From NCBI RefSeq assembly GCF_905163445.1, contig NC_053197.1, forward strand, positions 9,362,001 to 9,426,000: a stretch of 64,000 bases of DNA, read 5' to 3'. Each line of letters begins with the position of its first letter. Positions within the stretch are counted from its first letter, which is position 1. This DNA comes from Pararge aegeria (lineage: Eukaryota; Arthropoda; Insecta; Lepidoptera; Nymphalidae). The notes under the pieces are model-generated. The model ran no database searches. It saw only the letters and a program-made list of their open reading frames with translations, and had not been told where the DNA came from. Positions 48,201-60,200 of this stretch are shown piece by piece. Made by a program: the position numbers and the translations under genes.

Positions 48201-51200
48201 AAGCATTGTAGTGTTTCGGTCTGAAGTGCTTGGTTGCCTGTGTGAACAAAAATAATAAAGATTTGTTTGAGTTGAAAATAATAAAATAAACGAACACGGA
48301 GAACGCGGGCCAAACAGCTACTATAAATAAAAAAAGAGCGGTATAGCTATGCACACAAGGTTTTTTTTTGTATAATACTTTTGTGTAGAAACTAAACAAA
48401 ATAACAGTGATTCTTTAAAATATATAGTGCTATCCTTATCTACAGGGAGCATTGTAAAAAAGACATACCATTTAGTTTGGTTTGAGACTTGTGTACCTAC
48501 AATAGAATGGCACAGAGGTTGTAGTGTTTGTTCCTTAATTCATTTATGTTGTTTATGCTGTTATCTCATAAATATATAATACTATAAAATAACAACAAAC
48601 ATTGTGCCTAGTGTGAGATTATGTACCTACGTTTAATTATTCGATCGCGTTCTTGTTAATACTATTTATATGGTATAGAAGTAGCGCGATCTATTTACAA
48701 TACAGGGAAACGGCGTTGTCACTAGATGGCGCTCTTCAAATACCATTTAAATAGGAGTTAACTTTAACGAGTTCGAATTCATTAACGTATAGGTAGAAAA
48801 GTTAGAAAATAGTCACACTAGGCACCAAGAACATATAATTAAAAAAAAAATCTTGAAGTAATGAAACTTTTCTACGGTTTTCGTAGGTTTTATCAATGTG
48901 CGAAGTACTCAAATATCTCATAAACGAGAGCGGTTTTCTAATTCCACCGGACATGCTGGAGGATTTTCACAATATGGATCATTTTAGCTGGCAGAAGTTT
49001 GTTGACGGAATAAAAGGTATTATATGAGTATTTATTTATAACTATATTTATTACAGTACGTTAAGGTTAGGTACGTTAAAATAATGTTAATAACGATTAT
49101 AAAGCGTTTGAAAGTTATTCGTATTATAATAAATATTATATATTGCCGAAGATCTGTTTGGTGTGAACTGTATAGATCGAAGAAATTATAAATTAAACCG
49201 CACAGATTTTTCGCGGAGCATTAATAAAATTAACTAAGCTTAATTTTTTATTGTATATTTCTGGGATTCGAACTCGGCACTCCGAAATTGAAGTTGAGCT
49301 CCTACCCAATTCGCTATCACCTAAATAATAATTTAGAAAGAAGTAATGCTAATAATATGCTGAGAATAATATGCAACTATTACAAATATTTCCAGGCATG
49401 ATAGTAACTTATCCAGGCAAAAAGCCGTGCTCAGTCCGCGTTGACCAATTGGACCGCAGTCCACCCGTCACCTCTGAAGATGTCAAGAATCCCAAAGAAC
49501 TGAAGAGATACTTTCCCGAAATCGTGCATTTCGGTATCAGACCACCTCAGCTGAGTTACGCCGGAAATCCTGAGTGAGTTAACTTTCAATATGTTGTTTC
49601 ATTAATGTCACGGAAGGTAAGGATATCGGAGAACTAAGTGTAGTATCAAATTTAATAGTAAGAAACCTAAGGTAGGAGGGTTCAACCCCTTAAACGTGTG
49701 GTCGCAGGGCTCTTCTTACTACACCTAACGGTACAGATATCTAATTATCATATAACATTTGTTTTTGATTACTTAAACATCCAAGTGATATCTAAAATCC
49801 TTCTAAGATTACATGTGTATCATTGAGTGATGTGACAAAACAGCTCAGTTATAATAATTTCACTGGACTGTTCTAAAGACTAGGTTATGACAAGGTTGCT
49901 TGGAAGCATCCGGCTCCGCTTTCATCTCTCACAAGATAGAAAAATGAATGTTAAAATGTAAAATGTAAATTGTTGATGTTCGAAAAGAGCAACTGCTGAG
50001 TTTCTTGTCGGCTTCTTCTCGGTAGAATCTGCCTTCCGAACCGGTGGTAGAGTCACTACAAACAGACAGACTTGACGTTTCAAAAGTGCTTATATTAGGC
50101 CTACTTGAAATAAATGAATTTTGAATTTTGACTTAAACATATTTTATAGAGCAAATTGTGACGTGCAAAGTAAATAATGAGTGAGATAGTGCTCTGTAAA
50201 TAATTCTAAAGATTATGATTTAAGGTTACGTACCTACATAACACAAATTTGCTAGTGCAGGTAGGTACCTGACAGACCAGTGATCGATTACATAATTCTA
50301 GCAAATAATTACAAAAAGTTTTTATTGCACACAATTATAACAACAAAAAAGAAATTCAAAATAACAAAAATAAAATACACAATGATCTTATCGATTTAAG
50401 CGATCTCCGTACAAACCGTAATGTAAGAATCAAAATAAAGAAAACGGGATCGTGCAATAGCTTAATTAGTAATAACATATACAGCATAAAATTGACACAC
50501 AAATAATACACTTTAGATATCAAAAAGCATGGCGCTTCTACGTAAAATACCGTCATCTGATAGTCAACATGGCGAAGCCGTCGTACAAAGAGCGACATAA
50601 GTTGGCCGCCAAGGAAGCCAAATTACAAGAGATGAGGACACAAAGCAAAATGAAGAGGGACGTCACAGTTGCGATTTCTTCACAAGGTTTTCACACAACT
50701 GGCCTAATGTGTGACGTGGTGCAGGTAACTAAATGAATAAAACCATTATTGACATTTATTTAACTTTAAATATTATTTACTTCAATTAAATAACAGTTCA
50801 TTTTGTAGTGTATGTAATTAACCTATCGATATTGCTGTTTATTATTGCTTCCACAGTCATATATTGGCGAAAATGCAAAATCTTTTATGAATCATCTGCA
50901 TAAATTAAAACACAACACTCAGTGGTGTGCACATGGTCTTTGACCAGGGTACGCATAAAGCAGGTGCATGGCATAAAATGCAAAAAAATCCCCTTCAGCT
51001 TAGCTTAAAATAATTTGGGTAGGCAGTGCTTTTGTGTATATATGAAGTGCACGCTACTGACAATCCTAATGAATTACCCTGGACATCTAATAATACACGA
51101 TGAATTTAATTGACATTATTTAAGTTATAAATAATGATAATACCTTGTATTACAGTGTTTTTTATTAAAGGAATTTGACACTCTTACTAACTTTATAAGT

Positions 51201-54200
51201 ACAGACGCAAATATTAGACTTATTTTATAAATGTATCGTTTTTATTTCGAACGCTATCGGGAATTAAATACAAACCCGCCAAAATGTTATGTTCCCCTGT
51301 CTTTTGTGTTTCATGCTATTTTACTATTAATTAATTTCACTCTTCGCATTTCAGCTTTCAATAACCTCAATCTCTTCTAAAAACCTCTACAATTACTCAA
51401 TCTCTTCTTTGTTCTTTTGACAACTTTTTTGTCCTTTCTCATTAATTTGTTTGTTTTCCCTATTCAAAATATTGAGTAGGGAAAGCAAATTAATGAGAAA
51501 GAGACATATTGTCCATAAAGCATGGTGTGTATCAGGTCACGTCTATTGATCGTTATCTTTTCTCACCTATCAGGGCTAGGACAGTCAGGAGACAAAAATT
51601 ATATTCCCTGACAAGGGATATAATTAACGTCCACCTGCTACGCACGTGCGTAAAGCACGGGAACACGGAATAGGAGAAGTTTATCTCCGTTTATTACACG
51701 TATATTATTTGGATATTATTTCCACTAGTGCGCCAGTGCTCTGAGAGTTGATAAAGCTGTGGGAGAGACAGACACATTTTCATCCTTTCCCCAGAGATAT
51801 AATTGTCCCCTGCCCATGCTGGCCGTGCTAACTTTACTTTCAAACTTCGATTATATTGTTTTTCTTTACAATAAAATAAACAAAGAATTTGCTATATACC
51901 AAAAAACGTTTTTTGAATGTGACAAAACATTGACAGCCTCGCTGAAGACACTAATCTATGAAGAAACTGAGGCGCTGCTTCTTCAGTTTATTTCTATTTA
52001 AAATGTAATGGATATAGCAGCACTTAACACACGCGCGCACAATCACAAACATAAACACACCAAGACACACTACTCAATCGTTTTATTTTTATTTTATCTT
52101 GTTTTTGCTATGGAAGAGTAAGGCCTCCTGACACCGGTATTTTGATGTTTACTAGGAGGTCTTCACAATATGTATCATTTACAATGTAAGAAACGAAATA
52201 AAGGTTTTTTTTTTTAATTTATTTATTGATCGCGTAAGATCTAAAACCATTAATACGAATTGATTTTTTTTCAGCACGCGATGTTAATACCAGTCCTAGT
52301 GCGTCATTTACGATTCCACAAATCATTGGACAGTTTGGAGAAAACTATAGAATACACGTTCAAGCGAAGATCTCTGTTGCAAACTGCCCTCACACATCCG
52401 TCATACAGGGAGAACTTTGGTACGAACCCTGATCATGCTCGGAACAGTTTGACCAACTGTGGCATAAGGCAGCCGGAGTATGGCGATCGAAGAATACATT
52501 ATACAAGGAAGAAGGGTAAGTTATTTCATCAATAGCAAAAATAGGGAATTTAACTGTATACAGATGTTGGTTATTTATTTTCATCCTAGAAAAAAACTTC
52601 ATCACTATTAAACAACTCACTAGCGGACTCCTTCCGGAATAAGAAGGGTTTAGGCGCCCATGAATAAGAAGAAGAAGAAACACTTTATTGCACGTAAACA
52701 TACAGGAAAAGAATCAGTAAGGAGTACACAGTACACAATGTGGACATGCAAAGGCGGCCTTATTTCTGCAAGCAATCTCTTACTTAAGTCTAAAGTCCTA
52801 TCTACAAAGGTTGCCTACCTTTTTAGATAGGACTTACAGCGAGAGAACAGTAATGAAAATGATATAGTACAGTCAAATAAAGTAAAAAGTAAACGACTAA
52901 CGATTTCAGGCCATCTAAAGTTACGACACCAATTCGAAGGATCGTAAAGTTTAGGGGACGCGTAAACTGACACTTGACAGATTAATAAAATATTGACTCG
53001 GTTTTTCTTTTTGGAAAAATTTGATAATACAAACACAAAATACGACACCCAATAGCAAGAACCATAGACAAATTAGGTTATATGAGTGGTCGAGTGAAAA
53101 ACGATTGGTGAAATGTATGCCCAGCAATATTCCTCTATTCCTATAGTTAGTGAAAACGCTTGGTTAATTTACAGAGGCCTAGATAGACGCATATATTTTA
53201 TTGTAAGTTTGTTATATGTACATATTATATTTGTATATATAGGTTTATGCATGTTTATTTGCAACACAGTACAGTTAAATGCACCACCTACCTCTCCTCT
53301 TGAGCTGTTTTCAACGCCTTTGGTTGCCTGGAAGAGATCGCTATGTAGCGATAAGGCCGCCAAATTGTATACCTTTTGTTAAATTTTTACTTTTAATGTT
53401 ATGTTTATGTGGTGTATTCATTCATTCATTCATAGACGCTGTACGTGAGTCGAGTTAGTCCTTAACTATACATATTGGTGTATTCTTATGTACACTCTTA
53501 TTGTGGGAGGAGACCCGTGCCCTGTAGTGGGCCGGGAATGGGTTGATATGATGATGACACTATTTTTATGTGATTGATTTCATTTAAAGTTACTATATCT
53601 CTAAAAAACACCCTATGCTATTGTTATCTACAACCGATTTTATTTTGTCCCGGAACATTATGATGATGAGGTACTTACTATGACTAATAACCAATTAATT
53701 TCATTTCAGGCATTGTAACACTAATAAAAATTATGTCCCGTTTCGGAAAGCATAACGAAACTGAGTCCGAGCTCAAACACAACGAGCGTCTTGAATTCCT
53801 CGGCGATGCGGTGGTAGAGTTTATATCCTCCATACATCTATTCCGCATGTTCCCCGGCCTAGCTGAGGGGGGGCTGGCGACCTTCAGAGCCTCGATTGTA
53901 CAGAACCAACATCTGGCGCAATTGGCCAAGGTGAGAATACTACATATTATTAAACTAATTTAACACTAATACATTTTAGTATTTATAGAGCTTTTTATGA
54001 CAAAGAGCTCGTCCGGGTACTGTAAACTTACTTATTTCTGTCGCAAAGCAGTTGTTCAATGTTGTGTACCAGTCTCAGGTTTATGCACACAGGTCAGGAC
54101 GTTTGTGGACCATGGTTTTCCACTTACCATTAGGTGGTACATATGCTGGGTCCATGAATAATTACTAATAAAAAAAATTCTCTTTAACTGGCTTGCTGCT

Positions 54201-57200
54201 TGAGGTTTGATTACGGGTCGGGCCAAGAATTATTAGGCCAAAGATATTTCTGTTAAAAAATCCCAATACACGCCCGCAATTTTGACATTGCCGGTCTCTA
54301 CCGTGTCCACGTTTAGCCGTCAGCCCCGGTTTTAACACTAATAAGTAATCGTTAAAGCCCACTAATCAGCACTTGAGCAGCGTTGTGGGTCTGTGTTCTA
54401 AAACCTATGAGAGAAATGGCCCGTGTTCAGCAGACGTTTATAGGTTAGGCTATGTTTTTATAGATAAAACAGAAAGAGGAGGCAATAAATGGGACGACAT
54501 TTCGATACTGCTGATAACAGGATCTTTTTTTAAATTTCTATTGTGCCAGTAACATTTTCGTTTAAATAAACCAACCCACCCACCAACCCGCACTTGGCCA
54601 GCGCGGTGGACTGCTGCCTTAACTCCTTCTCACTGTGGGAGGAGACCCGTGCCCTATAGAGGGAGTGTAATGGGTTGATAACTACTACAATCATTATTTT
54701 TAATTTGTGTTTATTTTGTTCCAGAACATAGGTCTAGAACAATACATGCTATGTGCACACGGATCGGATTTGTGCCGCGAAGTGGTGATGCGACATGCGA
54801 TGGCCAACTGCTTTGAAGCGCTAATGGGCGCACTATTCCTCGATGCTGGAGTTGGGGTACGTTTTAGAAGCCCAAATAGTTATACTGACAGACTGCAATT
54901 CAAAATTCATTGATTTCAAGTAGGCCTAATATAAACACGTTAGAAACGTCAAGTATTTAGGTTTGTAGTGACTCTACTACCGGTTCGGACATCAGATTCT
55001 AGGGAGAAAAATGGCAGACGAGGAACTCAGTATTACTCAATTATTGTTCTATCTTGTGTGAGATTAAAGCGGAGCAGCTTGCTTCCAAGCAACTTTGTCA
55101 TTATTCGTGAGTTAACCTAAAATGTAAAAGACATTCAAATTTTCATGTTGGCCTATCACAGGCACTTATGAAACGTTCATACATATATGTTTACATAATT
55201 GTGAGGTAATAGTGATAACTTCGTTCGCCAACTTATACCTAAAGCTACGAGGGTTTCAATAGTGCTCCGGTCTAAGAATAAACCCACAACAAATTTAGTG
55301 GGCTGTTTTATTTGTTATCACCGTCTCAAATTGTCATTTAAAACTATAAAAGAAGCGTCCGACCAATAGTTCACATCCAAACTTTTTTTATCGTTAACGT
55401 AGGTCTTAATACTTAATATTATAATAGGACTTTTTGAGGGACAAATATTTCATGTGGTAATTTGTTATAAAATAATATACAATTTCCCTTGAATGATTTT
55501 TATGTAGCCCAGTAATGTATTTTTATTTCTTACATTAATATTGTTAGAGTCCATTTTCATTTTAAATTGTGTTTTATTTTTACGTACATACATAAAATTG
55601 AAGTATGTACTAACCATGCACAGTCATTATTTAAACTTGTTTAAACATATCCTGTAATGACTCCCTTGGGCCCAATTTATATATTGCACAAACAGCCCGC
55701 TTCTGCAGTATGAAAATATAATAGATAAAACTGTGGGTTATCCTTTGTAGAAAAATATATATCATCGCGGAATTTTTTATTGATCTCTTTAAGATATACC
55801 ATTCAATAGTAAATTGAATTTAGCCAGCGTTTCTATTGCAATCGCACAAAAATAGGATTGTTACGATATGACATTGAAAGTCTTAAAATTTCATGGCTTC
55901 TCTCTTCTATAATACGCTTGTATACCTAACACATAACTTTCCTCTTGAATCACTTTGTCTATTGCTGAAAATCAATAATCCGTTGCGTAGTTTAAAAGAT
56001 CTAATCCGACCAAGGGCGGTAGTGACTTCGTTTAATACTATTTAAAGAAGTCGCCAGTCTAATTTCATTAAGTCGTGCGATTATGACAAAGAGGAAAGTG
56101 GTGTGGCTTTTAATAAATTTTTAAAATGTGCAGGTTACTGATAAAGTGTTTGGCCTAGCTCTGTGGTACAACGAACCTGAACTTCTAGATGTTTGGAATA
56201 AAGATCGACCCCACCCGTTGCAAGATCAAGAGCCGCTCGGTGACAGAAAATATATAAAAGATTTTGAATTTCTGAAGCGATTGACAGAATTTGAGGAATC
56301 TATTGGTATTATTTTTTCTAAAATCTCATAACTTTAATAATATTTAAAGCATTCATTTCAATTTTGATGCATTAAAACTGAAAAGTATTTTAAATGTGAG
56401 GAAACCTCGATAATTTTTTATCGGCATTTAAGGTAATAACGTAAATAAATGGTTGTATATTTAAAATTACCTTGATTTTTAATTGACTGAGTATGAATTA
56501 TTGTTGTAACATTGTCTTATGATCTTTGTATTTTATATGTTGCCAGTATTATTGATCGCCACTTGACCTTGAATATAAACACAGCTGTTGGTTGTCACCG
56601 CGTAATTTTTATAAAAGATTTTATACTACCCGTTTTCCTACCAGCTATGTATAAAATGTTTAATTTGCAGGTGTTCAATTCAAACACATTCGTTTGCTGG
56701 CACGTGCGTTCACTGATCGTTCAGTAGGATTCACGAATTTAACTCTCGGTTCCAATCAACGTTTGGAATTCCTAGGCGATACTGTGCTACAGCTAGTGGT
56801 CTCTGATCGACTGTATAGACACTTCCCGGACCATCACGAAGGGCATTTATCGGTAAGATTTAATTTTCTAAGATGCTGCAGAAAATATCGTACCTATTTT
56901 GTAGACAATTCAGTGTTTCTGGTATATATTAAATCCTAGTTGTTAGTTACAAGTACTGTTATAAAGTGACTATAGTGGCATAAAGTACAGAGGTTTAGAT
57001 TAATTTTATATACTAACAATATTGGGATTGTGTATTAATTCCATCACGAATGTTTTGATACAAAATCATGTAAATATAATAATTAAATATGCAATACGTG
57101 TTAACAAATATTTCCTTTCAAGCTAATCACTTTTACCATACATACATTTTAGCTCTGGCTTGTTTATCAAAAATATTTTGGGTATTTTCCGTCTAATATA

Positions 57201-60200
57201 CTTTGAAATTAATTTAAAGCTTTCATATTTCATGACTAATTTTCATTGCTCTTTACAGTTACTTCGCTCGTCACTCGTTAACAACCGCACGCAGTCAATG
57301 GTGTGTGACGACCTCAACATGTCCGAATACGCGATATACAACAATCCTAAAGCGAAGCCTACCACCAAGAAGCACAAGGCCGATTTGCTTGAAGCATTCT
57401 TGGGCGCTTTGTATATTGACAAGGTTAGTTGTATGACGGCCTATAGGTGCAGCGGACAGCCACCCTGTTTTCTGAGTCCAAGGCTGTGTGTTCTATTCCC
57501 ATAACTGGAAAATGTTTGCGTGATGAACATGCATGTTTTTCGTTGTCTGGGTGTTTATCTGTATATAATAAGTATGTATGTATAAAAATATAAAATATTC
57601 ATAAAAATATTCATCAGTATATCATAGGTATATTTTCGTAGTATTTTTATTTATTTATGAGTTCATAGCCTGCTGGACATAAGTATTTTGTAGACTTGAA
57701 ATGCAGGCTGATATAGGTATTTTGAAGGAAGTTCCACGGTCCAGTCGGTAAACCACTAGAAACCCATAGTGACTCAAAGCAATTCTTTTAATGGCATTTG
57801 TCCACCTCGTTGGGGGTCGACTAACAAAATTTCCGCTTAAACGATGTCGCAGGCATCGAACTTGTATGTTATAAGCAGTGGCGACGCTCGCTGCTGGAGT
57901 TTCTGGCAGATATGCAATGCTATATACGCCCCATATGACTTCGTGGTCTTCCGTAATTTCGCACACGCCTCTTCTTTAATTAATAATCATAAGGGGTCAT
58001 TACTAACTTACAGGAAGTGATTTAAGCGATTTTTTGATCTCACTTCTGATATGTGAAATTTTCAGGAAAAAAAATCATAATTCAAAATTCATTTATTTGA
58101 AGTAGGCCTACTTCATAAGCACTTTTGAAACGTCAAGTAGTGACTCGACCTAGATTATATCGAGAAGAGCCGGCAAGAAACTCAGTAGTTGCTCTTTCCA
58201 TTGACCCAATCTCAACTAGTAAAAAAAATCGTATATTTAGAATATTGCATATACATCGTTATAAAACTGCCTTACTGCTTAAGTGATTGATTCCCAGACT
58301 TTTGGGGTTTTTTTCTTAAAATATGTCAGTACCAGTCCTTTGTTAGAAAATTGGCAATGTGTCTAAACTGTATACCCGTGCCTCGTAGAGCAAGTTAAGT
58401 CGTTGCTACCAGTAATTATCACTAGCACGTGGTAAAAGTCATTAAAGCCAACCAACCCGCATCATACCAGTGTTGTACGTCGGAAATTTTGCTTGGTCAT
58501 AGAGATCATCGCAAAGATCGATAAGTACAAAATCGTCTATGTATGTTTTAGAGTCTAGAATACTGCCAAACGTTTTGCAACGCCTGCCTGTTCCCGCGCC
58601 TGCAGGAGTTCATAATGAGCCAGGGCTGGAACGATCCCAAGTCGAAGTTGCAACAGTGCTGCCTCACTCTACGCTCCATGGAGGGGGGAGAGCCGGACAT
58701 ACCTGTGTACAAGTCAGTATCAAAATATAACTTTCCTATTAGCATCCCAAAGATCTGGAATAATAATAATAATCTTTATTGAAAGGTGTAAAATATAAAA
58801 AGATAAATAAAATAACAAAATAATAATAATAAGTAACAATAAATATATTGTTAACGCACGTCCGTGATAATAATTTTATAGCTCGTCATAGTTTATGGGT
58901 TATCTTATACCTAACCTTTACAAAATCACTACAATGCCCTTCCAGCTGCCATTTTCCCCGTACCTTCAAATCATGAGTGAATAGGCATTTTCTGGGCAAG
59001 CGCTCTGTACCTTAGGCTGCATCATCACTTAACGTCAGGTGTGCTCAGTGGCGTGCACAGGGTTTTCGACCAGGGTATGCATAAAGCAGGTAGATGGCAT
59101 ACAATGGCGAAATTCCCCTCCAATACGAGTTATATAAAATAATTTGGGTATGCAGTGCTTTTGTGCATGTATGAAGTGCACGCCACTGGGTATGCTTGCA
59201 GTCAAGCGCTCGTTTGTATACTTAGTAATAATCAGTAGAGCTTTTTGTGACAGATCTCGTCCGTGGAAGTACTATTTGCCGCCAAGCAGCGTTGTTGCAA
59301 ATGCGGTCGGAAAAATACAGGCACACGAGATTTAACACCTACGCTTTGGGTTGATTGACATAGAGTGATAATTTTAGTTATATGTTTATATACGTGTATG
59401 TGTTTCTGGTATGCCATGGGAAGTACCACTTACCAACAAGCACGGCTAGCATGAATAGAAGGCACTTATTTTCACGGGACAAGACAAATTTATTATCTAC
59501 TCCCACAGTTTTATCCACTACCGTACCCGTACGCCATTGCTTGCAATGGCGTACGGGTGGAAATAATATCCAAGTAATAATAAAAAATAATACATCTAAT
59601 ATTAAACAGGGATAAACATCTCACTTTGGAGTGTGGTTTGGAGTTAATTTCACCCCATGTCAGTGGATATAACACGGGATAAAAAAATTATCTTAACTAT
59701 CCCAAACGTACTGGTGCCCATTTGCTTGTTCCGTAAATTATTCATCATCATCATCCCTCCAGTTGGGAGAGGTGATAGTCCAGGAGCAGACTGTTATAAT
59801 AGTATATTGATGATGGTAACTTAGGTTGTATCCGCTCATAAGTGTAACCTTTTCGCTATATTGTATACTCTATTTTTATAAGTTGTCTTATCTTGTAAAC
59901 CATCTTTTCATTACATTTGAATGTAAAGTTAAAAGTTAGTTAAAAATTAAAAGACATATTCTTCTTATGGATTTTTTAAATTATTTTTCAATATTTTGAA
60001 AACGATCTTCACTCTAGAAAGTAACTGAAATATTGTCTACATAATTAGACACGTAACAAAAAATGGGGTGTTGCTAACATATCGTTATGTTTCCTGCTCG
60101 TAAGGGTGATCGAGTGCCTGGGGCCCACGAACACGCGTGTGTACACGGTGGGCGTGTACTTTCGCGGCACGCGTCTCGCCGCCTCCCGTGGCCACTCCAT

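Noticed and set aside
57655..57966. 103-codon minus-strand frame as a host gene
   Set aside because: Only a short part matches anything, and that match is to an RTE LINE.
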